In this document: positions 22,856 through 35,600 of the stretch, piece by piece
Layout: every line of letters starts with the position of its first letter
How positions within the stretch are numbered: position 1 is the first letter of the stretch
NCBI GenBank assembly: GCA_030549495.1
Contig: JAUIRK010000978.1
Span: 124,001 to 188,000 of the forward strand
DNA: 64,000 bases
From: Nectonema munidae
Lineage: Eukaryota; Nematomorpha; Nectonematoida; Nectonematidae
Direction of reading: 5' to 3'
Notes under the pieces: generated by a model
The model's input: the letters and a program-made list of their open reading frames with translations, nothing else
Told to the model about the DNA's origin: nothing
The model's database searches: none
Program-made: the position numbers and the translations under genes

Positions 22856-24325
22856 AGAAAGCAATTTTAAAACTGCTTGCCCATCTTCGTATACTTTCCT
22901 AGGAAAAACTATCATTTGTTTATTTTTCATCTTCACATATATTTTGTATTGAATAAGTGAAAGCGTAAATAATATTGCTTGCCTTGTATCATGCAGCAGA
23001 ATATTCATGAAAGCAAAAGATACATGGCTTTCACATACAGTCAAACTTGTATAAACCGAAGTTCAAGTAAACAGACGATTATTTTCGGTTTAGACAACAT
23101 TTCGGTTTATAGAAGTCTTCGTAAAAAGTAAGTGAAACATCCCAAATTACACATTCATTTTTTAAAGTACCCATGATATATAGAGTTGTAAATTTCAATA
23201 TATATTGATAAAAAGCTCATCATAAACTTTATTCAAATTTATTTTTTAATAAAAAAATAGTCATTTAAAGTTTTTTGTTTACTTTTGAGTTTTTTTTTCA
23301 CTAACTCTAATTCAGCGTCTTGTAAAACTTTTGAGGCATTTTCGTACATCGATAACATTGAAGTATTTAAAGCAAAATTTTTTACAGTTTTCATCATTGA
23401 AATCACATCTTCAATCGTGATTGTATTTTCTGGAGCAGACTCTTGGCTACTTAAGCTTGATATTGAGCAATTTTCTCTTTCTAGATGATCATCTAAAATA
23501 ACTCTCTCCCAGTCAGAAGAATCATTTTCAATGCGAGCATTTTTGTCAATATCAATATATTCTTGTAAATTTATATCACCTTCAACGATTTCAGAGACCA
23601 TTAATGAAAGATCTTGTACATCTTTTTCTATTGAGAAGTTTTGTTCGGAAGGAGTTTTACTTGTGAATCCGCAAAGTTGAAAACAAGAGGTAATAGTTGA
23701 AGCTTTAACTGTTATCATATTGCACACTAGTAAATATATTCTTGTTCAACTTTTAGTGTAACAATCTGTTTTATCTCATAACTACATACAAATACTAAAA
23801 CAAAAGAGAAACAATTCTTATTACTTTTTGATAAGCTCAAGACTTAACAAACTGTTATGCCTATTTCGATTTTCGCATGGTTGACCATTAGAAACCGTAA
23901 TGTTTTTGATTTTTGTTTCGCTTTTCAGAATACGCAAGTTTCGGTTTTTAGAAGGCAATATTTACATTTTATCAATGGAAGAAGTCGGTGCCACTCTTAA
24001 GTTACGGTTTTAACAAGTTTTCGGTTTGGACAAGTTTGACTGTACATGGCTTTCACATACAGAGCTATCTCTCTTGTTTAAGCAAAACTAACATTGCTTG
24101 CCTATCTTTTCCTCACGCAGAAAGAGAAAGAGTATGGATGAGAGCAAAACATATATTAATATTGCCATATGCATACTTTCTCTCTTTCGCTACGTCTCCT
24201 TTTATAACACTTCGATTACTTGGAAAGCAATTTCAAGACTGCTTGCTTATCTCCCTTTACTTTAAAAAGCTATAATCTCTTTATTTTAACCATCATATGT
24301 ATTCTGTTTTGCAAGAGTAATACAT
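22856..24325. repeat. Diverged duplicated segment flanking the pogo element
   Basis: A block of about 105 bp beginning gaaagcaattttaaaactgc at 22857 recurs as gaaagcaatttcaagactgc at about 24222. The matches continue (gcttgcccatc/gcttgcttatc, catcttcacatat/ccatcatatg, ttttgtattg/tctgttttgc). A second shared word, attgcttgcct, occurs at 22974 and 24092. The pogo/Tigger element inserted inside this local repeat. Confidence 0.5.
23038..24042 (-). mobile_element. pogo/Tigger-like DNA transposon, internally deleted
   Basis: Tc1/mariner-superfamily element of the pogo/Tigger group. It starts CAGTCAAACTTGTATAAACC and ends in the inverted match ...CAAGTTTGACTG (second end read inward: CAGTCAAACTTGTCCAAACC). 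TA lies at both borders (23036-23037, 24043-24044). Inside, on the - strand, 23727-23239 encodes 162 residues resembling the C-terminal part of Tigger transposases: TSCFQLCGF at the start, an acidic EYIDID region, TIEDVISMMKTVKNFAL, and the ending KQKTLNDYFF. The helix-turn-helix and DDE catalytic domains are missing, so the 1005-bp copy is a deletion derivative that needs a transposase in trans. The 17-bp word tacatggctttcacata sits directly on both sides. Confidence 0.85.
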
Positions 24326-24329
24326 CACA

Positions 24330-25000
24330 TCATGTTCGATAAAAGCACTTAAATTTTTTTTATTATATAATATTAGATTTAATTAATTCAGTCATAAAAT
24401 TTTTATAAATATTGTAAAATGGCGGTGAAAAATATTATTGGCTGCTACTCACTCTAACTAAAGCGAGCACTTTTGGGCCTTCTTGCTTTGACTCTTGTTC
24501 CTCCGTTTATCCTTCCCTTCGTTTACTAATTAAAAAGACATCTTTGAAATATATGAGCTGCGAAGCTTATATTTGAAGAGTATTTTCTTCAGCAGGATCT
24601 TTTACACCAAAGATTCAATCCAGTCTTTCTCCTCCTCTACCTTATGTTTTCTGAAATGTCACATGAAATAAGCAAAACTAAAAGATCTAATACAATTTTT
24701 ATTTGATGGAAATAAATTTACGTTTCATATTTTGAAAAGTTATGCTTTTTTAAAAAAATAAAAAATTCAGCTAAATAATGATTTGTTTTGAAAATATTTT
24801 TTATCCTCTGCATAATTATATATCAATAAAATGTAAAAATTTCATAATTGCAAAGGATATTTGTTTAAGTTTCTGTATACATGAATTTTTACTTATTTAG
24901 CTAGAAATTTAGTAAATTGTGAAGAAAATCAAACATTTTCCCGATAAAAATGTTATCGCTAATTTTTTCGACCCTTGAAATCATCCCGTCTTCAGTTTAA
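24330..25000. other. Intergenic DNA
   Basis: AT-rich. A slightly GC-richer stretch at about 24450-24540 is rich in ctt and has no open frame of note. I see nothing else. Confidence 0.4.
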
Positions 25001-25003
25001 TAA

Positions 25004-25132
25004 CCCATTTACGCCCAATGTTCCTATTTGGGAACATAAGTAATTTCATCTTCGTCTGCTTTTTTCAATGACTTTGAATATAAATCGTCTGCTTTTTTTA
25101 GATATCGTCTGCTTTGCTTGGTCTTAAATGGG
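25004..25132 (-). mobile_element. piggyBac-type MITE, second copy
   Basis: A 129-bp element, the reverse complement of the MITE at 21209-21339. I count only about four differences (a 2-bp gap in the A run and two or three substitutions). The right flank is TTAA (25133-25136). The left flank reads ATAA (25000-25003), probably TTAA changed at one base. Termini CCCATTTACG and TTAAATGGG are kept. Non-coding. Confidence 0.85.
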
Positions 25133-25136
25133 TTAA

Positions 25137-26626
25137 AGTGGCTTAGACGATTGTTTCATTTTAAGATATTTTTATATCTAATTACTTAATCTCGTATGCG
25201 CCTTCTCTAGAACGACATGGGTTAATCATTTTAGACGAGTTAAAAATAATGATTCTTATACCAATATTTTGGCACAACCTATCTATTTTAAGTACGGTAA
25301 ATATGGATTTGCCATGTGATTATTATTACTACTTATATATAAATATAACCAAAAAGAACACACCCTTTTAGAATTATGAGAAATGATGCGTTAATAAACT
25401 AATAGTAAATTCTTTATACTATTTGACATCACTGGAGTCATTTTCAATTTTCACTCAAACAGCAAATCACATTCGCAAATTTAACAAAATGTACAATTAT
25501 CCGCTAGACATAATTCAGGAACAGTTCTTGTTTAAACGGTTTTTCTACGAATTGGCACTTTTATAAATCAAAAAAGCGCTGAAAATGAACTGGTACTGAA
25601 TTTTGGGGATCTCGCTGTGATTGATTTTTCTGCTAGGATTCGGCCCTTATAAAGGCTATTTGAGTTTGATACTTCTGCTCTGGGATCAATACGCATGCTA
25701 TAAACATCCCTGATCTAAAACTAAACCTTTTGCTGTATAAAGGAGAAAAGGGACATTTTGATTCCATTATAATGTCTTCAGCCTTAAACAAGGCCTCCTT
25801 AAAAGCCACTTCGTAGTCTTATGATTCCCTCAACCGTTTTTAAAATCAAAATGTAACAATCATTTATAACGGGTCAATCAGGTGGACTCGTTTTTAACAG
25901 ATGGGCCAGTGATTAGGTCTTAGTTTAATAGCACTGTCATTAAAACTACATGCATGCAAAACATTCCTTGTTCATTCATATGTGCAATTATGATTTTTAA
26001 TATCATTTCGAATCGCAAAAATAAAGCTTATTATAAGATTGTATCGGCAGTTCAAAATTTTTTGAAATTCAAATTTTTGGTAGTCGTGTTCTATCTAGAA
26101 ATGGCTTGGCTTACACTTTTGAGCTTTTTTCACTTTTTTTTTTTATAAATTTGTTGTCATTTTTTTAGCTCATAGGTTTGTGACAACCTTGTTGCAGGAC
26201 TGTATTTTGATGGTGGCCTATATGTGCCTATTGGTTAGAGTGCGTATAATGAAACTTTTATAATAAAATACATTTTGGGTGAACCGCTACGTGATTATTA
26301 AGTTCTCAGAAGTCTTCAAGTCTTTACAAGGTTGAAGATCACTCATTGTCTTAGCTAAAGTGTCTTGTCTTACTGTTTAAAAGCCATTCCTGGAAATATG
26401 AAATAAAAGTATTAAAGCACAAAGATATTTTTCAAGTAGCAAATGATCTGTTGTATTTATGCGAAATAGAGCAAACGTTGGCAATCAATTATACTACTTC
26501 TTCAAAGATCCATGTACACACACACACACATGAAATAAGAAGGAGGTAAAGAGTTTAAAGGAGTAAAAACGAGGAGCAGTAACTCGGATTCGTGATTCAA
26601 CAAAAAAGGATGAAGATGTGAATTTT
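25137..26626. other. Intergenic DNA and 3' flank of CCDC47
   Basis: No gene is recognised. A (CA)n microsatellite lies at about 26516-26530, in what should be the CCDC47 3'UTR. I could not find an AATAAA on the - strand in the first 300 bases after the CCDC47 stop, so the mRNA end is not placed. Confidence 0.4.
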
Positions 26627-29600
26627 TCAAAACATCATCTTCACTTTGATCTGCTTGTTCTTCGGATTTCTCTTCTTCATTTCGCGCTTCATTTCTTTAT
26701 CCTGAAAAGAGAAGAGAAAAACGTAAGCATTCGCGTGGAAATTACGCATAAATCACGAGGAAGTCAGAAAACGCTACCGATTTCTTGATTGTTTTTCAAA
26801 AATCAAACGGGTCTAAAAGAAAAACTTCACATGCAAAACTTCTGCGGCATTCGAATAGATGAGATGAGAAAATCTGCAAACCTGTCAAAAGTGATATGCG
26901 ATGTAACAACGCTTTTTCACGCAAACTATTTTCCAAAACGACGCAACTTCAATTTCGTATATAAGCACACGTGACACATCGGTTGTTTCGGACAGAAGGT
27001 TGCCCCGATCTTGCAAAAATACGGATACAACCCATCAATTTAATTGTCAATTAAGGATTTGTGAGTGCCTCGATGATTTGATAACCTTATATACTATGAA
27101 TTCTATAGTATGAAGAATATGTTTCATACTTTGTGTCATTGAATTGTGTGTTTTTATAGTTGTGAAATCATAATCATAAAAGTATGCGATGAGCTACAAT
27201 ACCAACTTATCTATACCAACTAAAAATAATTTTAAATTATGCATACCAACTTTCTCCGTTTACTTGTGAAAATTTTATTAAAATAAAAGATGGAGATTCG
27301 TTTGAAGAAAAACTCCAGAAATCAATAAACAAAGTAGGCCGTTCAATAGACGGCAAAAAGAAACACTCGGATACGTCAGTGGCTGCAGAGTTCAAACTTT
27401 TAGAAAGAAACAACAGACAAACAAAAGATAAACTGGTTTTTCAATAATTGTGTGATAGAAGTTAGAAACTAAAAACGAAATTGTAAACACGTTATTGATT
27501 TTACTTCCAAGTGAAATGCGGCTGCCTATGTTCGTAGGTTCTAGCCTTGCTGATCAAAATGCACCTCATTAAAAACAATCATGCGAATAAAAGAGAGAGA
27601 GAACTAAGATGATACCTCATATTTTTTCTGCATGAAGGGATCCTCTTCAAGGAGGGCTCGATCTTTCTCGGCCTTGATGCGTTCCTCCCTTCGTAGGGCG
27701 GCGGCGTCGGATCTTTGTGAGTGCGAGAGCTTTGACAGACTTTCCTCAACTCGACTTCTATTCCTCTCTGCTTTGTGGCGTGCCTGGAAAAACAATCAAG
27801 TTGAAATCTTTGATGCTGACGTCATCAAAACAAAACGCAGTCACTTTGGACAAATCGAATTATGAAGTTCTTTTGAGTGTATGACAATTTTACATGACTA
27901 AAAACTCAAATTGGTTTTAACGTATTGTTATATTGAGATAATAAAAATATTTAATATAATTGATTTATTTAGTAATATTAAAGCGCCGTAACTTATAGCT
28001 CCGGGTCTCGCTAGCTCTGGAAAGCAGTTGATGTAGGAGAAAATAACTCTGATGTCAAATTAGCACTGCCTTGTGGGTTAATTTCTTGAATGAATGAAGG
28101 CTAAAAGTGTCCAATCTTCAATAAAAAATGGTTGATGACAGGAAGGGCATCCGTTCGTAAAAAGTATGCTTCAGAAAAATCTCATAACATATGAAAATGA
28201 ATCAAGGGGATGGCATACCCCAAAGTGTCATGCGGGTTCAGAACCTAACATACGTTAGAAAGAATAGGAATTATTCATCACGATAATTCAATCTCGAAGG
28301 CCTACAATTCTCATGAAGGGCAGAAATGCCTGAAAAATGATTGTGCTTATCGTTTGGGCAGATGGAAGCTAGGTACTATGCTCAAAAGATCAAAGGAAGT
28401 TTGCGAAAGTCTAGAGAGAAGAAAAGTTTGTATTTGTTGTGTACAGGAAACAAGATGGGGAAATTGTAGAACAAAAATGAGAAATTGTAAGTTTTTTTAG
28501 AAAGGAAACATTGATGGAAGGTAGGGCGTATGTATATTTGTGAGGACAGAATGCTTGATAAAATAATAGATGTAAGTAAACTGAATAAAAGAATAATGAG
28601 CATAGGAGTGGTAATGAATGGTAGAAGAATGCGAATGATATCAGCATATGCTCCACAAACAGGAAAGAAGGATGACGAGAAAGAAAAGTTTTGGACTGAT
28701 TTGATGGATTATATTGAAGAATTTAAAAATGAAGAATATTGGAATGGAGGAGATTTTAATTTTCATGTTGGGAAAAGCAAAACAGGGTTTGAAGATGTTC
28801 ACGGTGGCTATGGAATTGGTAATACTAATCATGAAGGAATGTGTTAGATAATATGATATCATACGCAATACCTATTTCAAGAAAAGTGACAATCATCTGA
28901 TAACATATAAATGGTAAAAATAACACAATGATTGATTTTTGGTTAACGAGAAAAGATTCAAGAAAATTATTTAGAAATATAAAATAATTAACTCCTTATG
29001 GGCTAAAAATGAAGATGGTTCAGTAGCAAAGAACGCAGATGAGGTGATCAAAAGATGGGAAACATATTTCGATAATTTTTTGAATGTTGAAAATCAATGT
29101 AGTTTTAAGGATGAAGATTGTATGGTGGAAGGACCTGTAGAGAGTGTTCAGATGGAAGAAATTAGAAATAGAATCGGACGAACTAAAATACCTGCGGAAT
29201 GGTTTTATAGTGAACTGATACCTATATATAAAGGAAAATGGGATGCTTTAGAATGTAGTTCTTTTAGAGCAATAAAACTTTTGGAGCATGGCTTTAAAAT
29301 TATTGAAAGACTTTTAGAAAAGAGACTCAGAAAAATTATACGACCCTGCAATTTGGCTTTAGATAGGGTGTAAGTTTGATGCAATATTCATCATTAGACA
29401 AGTACAGGAAAGATTCAAGGAGAAAAATAATGAATTATGGTGCGCGTTTATTGATCTAGAAAAGGCATATGATAGAGTACAGAGGGAAATTGTAAGGTGG
29501 ACGCCTAGGAAGACAGGAGTAGAAGAATGGTTGGTAAGATTGGTGATGGAGACATATAGGTATAAATATAAAAACTAAATATGGATATAGTGATTGGTTT

Positions 29601-32600
29601 GAGATAAGGGTTATGGTTACATCAAGAATCGGTACAGAGCCCGTTATTGTTTATTGTTGTACTGGAAGAGATAAGTTAAAATATTAGAAGTAGCTTGCCA
29701 TATGAAATTTTATACGCCGATGATTTAGTGATTATAGGAAAATCAGAAGCGTTAAAAATTAGATTTAAGGCTGGGATGGGAATGTTGGAGACAAATGGCT
29801 TGAAAGTAAATAAAAATAAAACAAAAGTAATGATTTCAGGAAAAAGTTATGTGTGTAAAGATAACATTTGTGGAAATGGCAATGCGGTGTGTGCGGAAGG
29901 GAGTTGCTTCAAATTCAATATATGACAAAGAATGTAATAAATGGGTTCACAGAAGATGTAGTAATATTCCGAGAAAATGTTCGTTGAAAATAGTTTTAGA
30001 AAATTGGGTTTCAAATGCAGAAGTTGTATTCAGAAATTTATGCGAGGAAAGAAAAAACGTTCTTGAAATCGAAAATAACATTTTTGAAATTGTGAAAAAT
30101 TTGTCTACCTTGGAGATACTGTTGAAGAGGATGGAACTTGTGAAATTACAGTACGTAGAAGAAAAAGAAGCGCTTGGATCAAATTCAATGAGCTGTGTGG
30201 AATCGTATAAGCAAATGATATACCAAAAAGTTAAAAGGAAGAATTTATAAAGCATGTGTTAGACCGGTATTGTTGTATGCAAGTGAAGTTTAAATGAGGC
30301 TTTAAACAGATTTGATGAAAACAGACTAGTAAACTGTGAACATGTAAATTCGATATACAAAAGTCTGTACCAGAATCCAATGAGAGACTTAGGGGAGGAT
30401 ACAAAGTTCACCCTGAAACAAGAAATGTTTTTATGTGTTTTTACATTTGAAACTCCATATTCAAATTTAGATAAATTTCAGATGTTAAGCTAAGATTTTT
30501 AGACATATTTAATTTTTTTGGATGTGAAACTAAAAAGTGCGTTCGCAACATCACTCTAACATTTTAATTTGGTGCTCGGAAGGAAAATGACATCATGCGC
30601 AATTTTAAAACTTTAAACTTAACTTACTGAGTAAAGAGTGATGCGGAAATTGAACTTACAAACTTATTGAAAACTCATACACAGTCACACCCAGATAATA
30701 ATCCGAAAAATACCGTTCTTTGAGCATTTTTCCCAAAATGAAAGTTTTCGGGGAAACTGAGCCGATGAATAAAGAGATCAAATGCATATTTTTATTCTTT
30801 TGAAAGTTATGGTTATTTTATGGATAAATTTTTTTTTGAATATTTTTAGTCTTTTATCTAATCAAATTGCGTAAGACCTGAAGCAATTATTTAAAATCAA
30901 TTATTGATTAATTTTCAGAAATTTTTACTTTTAACTTTTTAAATTAATATTTAAAAATTATTGCTTGAATTTTTAAAATATTTTTCATAGAAATTCAATT
31001 CGTGTATCTTGATGTTATGTTAAAAGATCGCCTTACGGTTGACATCTTTAATATTAAAAATGTTTCACAACACATGCAAATGGACATGAGAGATGAGCGA
31101 AGAAGTACGTGAAAAGGGTTTTACTTCTTTCGACAGTTTCAGCCTCCTGACTTTGTCTATGATGTAGAAGACGAGTTGCAGACTCTGGCGCAAGCTCTCG
31201 CACTGATCCCCTGCTGCCCACTTATCTTTGCTGATGTTGAAGCTGATGAGAATCGTGGGCTTCGTCTTGGCAGAGAGAGCTTTGCTTGAGGAGCCCGTGG
31301 CTGAGCCCGTCGACTCGGCGGAGGAAGAGTCGGCATTCGGCTTCACCCCACTGAATTGATCGGAAATGTGAATGTAGTCGATCACGTTCGGGTACTTGGA
31401 CAAAAATGCGCAGATCTGCCATAAAAGAAGACATTTTAACGTTAAAATAAGTACATTATGGCATTTCCTTTTTGTTTTCTAATTCATACAAAAACGTAGG
31501 ATGCATTTCGTTGTGTAAGCTCTAACTTTTGTTACTTCAATTTTTATGCTTGTTACAATGTTACATTCATCGAAGTCACTTTCTTAGTTACCAAAAACAT
31601 TATCGTCTTTAAAATTATGATTCTTAACATCAGAGGTTCATAAGATCATCAACAGTAATTGAAATGGTTTCAAAGTGCACTCTATTGTAAAATAGTTTAA
31701 ATTTTATCAAGTGTTCTAACTCGTCACTAGCCTTGAATATTCTCATCATTATCAACATCATCATGACCCTCACTATCAATAGAGTCCTGAAAAATCTTTA
31801 AACAAAAATTAAAACCTCAAAACAATTTTAATTGATTCTTCACTTACAAAAAACAAACTGAATTCAGCAAAAAATTACATCAAGTAGATCTTCCATATTT
31901 TTCCCCACTTGATAAATGTCTAAAGGAATTTTGAAATAATTTTTTGCAAACATAATCTAACTGACGGTTTTTCAACCGTATGTGGCCTCTGGGCGAAAAT
32001 CAAATTCAGGTGGGCAATTTTTTATAGGAAAATGCTTGGCATCGTAAAGACATCATATACTCAAATTTGAGGCAAAATAGAAGAATGGGTGATCATTTCA
32101 ATTCTTTTCAATCAGTGTATTTACTTTTTATTAGGTTATAATAGTAAACAGTTTTACAGCTAATTTTCCAACAAGCTAGGGTGTAGATGGTTGTTTACAA
32201 CTATGCAAAATTTCTTACTATGGGAAAAATTTATTATCTTATCAGAAGAGGGCGCTAATAGTACTATATAAATTACAAAAACAAATTGTTATAAAGGCAT
32301 TTAATCATTTTCAAACAGTTTTGTTTCCAATATATGGCATAAATGTTCTCAGAGTTACTTGAACAACTATATGTTTTTATATTTTTTTCTTAAGTTAAGA
32401 CACGTGGGGCAAGTTGAAAATTTTCAGGGGGGAGGGGCAAAAAATAAAACTAGGAGGGGGAGGGGGCACTTGTCCCAAAAATATATAGGTAGCGCGGGCT
32501 CTGCCCCCCCCCCCCCCCCCCCCTAAAAAGAATATATAGTTCCAGTATGTACGTGCCTGTATGCATCTTGTTGTGTGTTACAAAGATGTTACCTTGTTGT

Positions 32601-35600
32601 CGAAAAACAGCTGTGTTGCTTCACTGATTTCATTCAGGATTGAGTACTTTGAAGGAATGTTATAACTTGCGCCAGTTTTCTTCTCCAACGAATAGAGAGA
32701 GAGGTCAGCCATTTCTTTGCTCATCAAATTCACAGTTTTTTTGCTGCCTAGAAATCATTCAAGAAATTAAAAAAAAAATTTCTTCTTGATTTTAAAAAAA
32801 ATAGATATAATATATTCTACAATTTTAAAAGATTCTCAAAGAACACTTTGTCCTAATAGCTTAGTGTTCTTTTGCAATAGATATGTATTTTTATTCGGTC
32901 AGAAATGTAGTTTTGAACAGGGAAATCCTTAAAAACGTGGAGTTTTCAGAGACCATCGACCTGCCAAATTCTAAAAGGCCAATTTTTTCAAGGAGGCGGT
33001 TTAGAATCATGAGTGTGATGAAATGTAGTGAAGGATATTTACTCATCCTAATTATTTTTAAAAATAGAGAAATATTGTACGAAAAATATCGAAATTTTAT
33101 GACAACATTTCATTGAAAAAAAAGGATCCTTCGACTTTATAAGTCTTTATCAACTGTTCGTCAAGTGAATTAGCCAGTCAAGTAAGTATAGGAAAAGTGT
33201 TAATTAATATTTTAAAGAAATATTGTATGTGATTATTGTTGAGTATAATTCTTTAATCAATCAATCAATCAATTTTTGCTTAACTAATTTTTCTATTTTG
33301 TGTTCGCAAAAACGATTTTACACATAAACTAAAAAAAATTTCATCAATTTAAAAAAAGAATAGGCAAAAACAACATTTTTGAAAGTGTAAAAATTTTCTA
33401 TCTGCGACAGGAGTTTTGAACTCTGTAATTTAAATATTACTGAGCATTTTGAACAAATGATGAGATTGAAATGAAGTAATGAATTTTTTCCTTACCCATG
33501 ACAAAGATGAAGGGAGCGATGTCTTCTGCGTTGCTCAGTGTGACAGTGACGTTGAATTGATCCTGTTGTTTGCGAAATGCGGCCAACACGAGAGAGAGCA
33601 AATCTTGGCGCTTGATTAAACGCAAGTCGACCTTGAGACCGTGGGTTCCGACCCTGCCAGAGCACCACAGACCGTAGAACGACTCAGATTCCTTCATTAG
33701 AATGCAGTGGCTCTCGTTGATCTCCTGACTCACCTGAAAACGAAATGGCATTGTTAAAAACTCTTATAGAATTTAAATTATAAAAATGCGAACAAGTCTA
33801 CTAATTTTAGCACTTTAACTTTATCTTCAAAAATGAGTATCGCGACTCATATACCAGTTTAAGTTCTATTTGGTCTTTTTGCAATTTTATGTGAATAAAA
33901 ATTCTTGAGTTAGCGCTGTCCTCAGGGCTGGAACATGAAAAACTTTTTCAAAAAGTGAAAAACGTAAATTTTTTTTAACAAAAAGTGAAAAAAGTGACAG
34001 ATTTATTTTTCAATGCCAAATCATGAAGAAAATGGTTGTTAATTCACAAACAAACTTTTTATCACCAATTTATTATAAATATAACTGAATAAAAAAAAAT
34101 AATAAATTTAAAAAACATGATTTATTGACTTTTTTTTAAATCAAATGTGTAATAAGGCTGGTTTGTTTTTGTTTTACTCTTTCTCTCAAATCCTCAACTT
34201 TCGTGATTTTTTCTTTTTCTCTTCTGGGCGAGGCATCTTTCAAAATACTTTTTGCAACGAATATCCCCATCAAATCTTTGTTTTCAATCCAAACTTTTAT
34301 GGCATGATCAAGATAGGCGTCAGTCGCTGCTATTATTTCACTTTCACCTTTTCTTCTTCATTTAATTGGTCAATCATTTCATCAATTTTTCTTTTTTTTT
34401 ACGCATGCTTTTTCATACTGTTCATTTTTTCCTTTTCTTCCACGTTTTGTTTTTCAGACTTTCGATTTTTTCAAACTTTTCTCTCTTAAGGAACAACTGA
34501 TAACTGGACCTGGCACATTTTGCGAGTTTTCGTAGCTTTTCGTCAACTTTGAAATTACATACTGAATTTCCATGAAGGGTAATTTCGTTTTTGATAAATA
34601 TTCTTGAATTGAGCATTTTTGAACCCATAGAGGCTCTATCTTCAGTGAGAATTCTTTCTTATTTTTATTTGAAACTGATCAGATAAAAAGATTAATTTCG
34701 AATGAAATGATTCAGCAGCTATTTTTAAAGAAAAAAAATATTGATGCAAATATAATATTTATATTTGTAACGCAAATATATAATTTATATAAGGTCTACC
34801 TAATAATTTCTGGTCATTTGAGTAATCGATCATAAAAAATTTCTGAAAACATCATTCATTCGTTAAAATATATAGTTATTACTATTGCTGGACAATAGAC
34901 ATCTATAAATTTGCAAACACGTGTTTTGATTAATGATTTGAATGTTCATCAAGAAATAAAATAATCGGATGAAACATATACTTATGAAGATTAATATGTT
35001 ATATTATAAGAAGTAATAATTTTGGAATTCGTTTTTATGTAAAAAAAAATTTTCATAAACAGAAAAAGTGGATTTGGTGAAAAGTGACAGAAAAGTGAAA
35101 AACGTGAGAAAAGTGTTTCTGTTCCAGCCCTGTGTCCTTAAATTGTATTGATGGGCGCCTTTTTTATTATTATTATTTTTTTTTTTACAACGAATTAGAA
35201 ATAAAATAATTAAAGATTTATATTTATTATTTCTTCAATACTTCAAAAATTTTTGCGCTTTAACTTAGCAATATCTTTTAATTGACTTTTAATTTTATTT
35301 CCAATAACACAAGACAACATAAACTTAAATAGAATTGTGAAAAGACAAAGTAGAACTGGAAAAGGGTATACATCGAACACAAAATACCGACTTTCAAATA
35401 TCTTTTCAAAATAAAATATCTCCTTATTTTAGAGAGATGAACGCTTCATTTGATAACACTTTATTTATTTCTTGATGAACATTATTCTTCTTGATTACGA
35501 TGAATTATTTCTTGATTATGGCAAACACTAATCAGTTAAAGTTAAGTTAGGATTCTTACACAAAAATTCTTTTGAAATTACACGCTTTAACGGATTTGAT

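Noticed and set aside
34145-34489. 114-codon + strand open frame as a gene
   Set aside because: Very rich in Phe and Ser, the mirror of lysine- and glutamate-rich coding pieces on the - strand of the hAT-type element.
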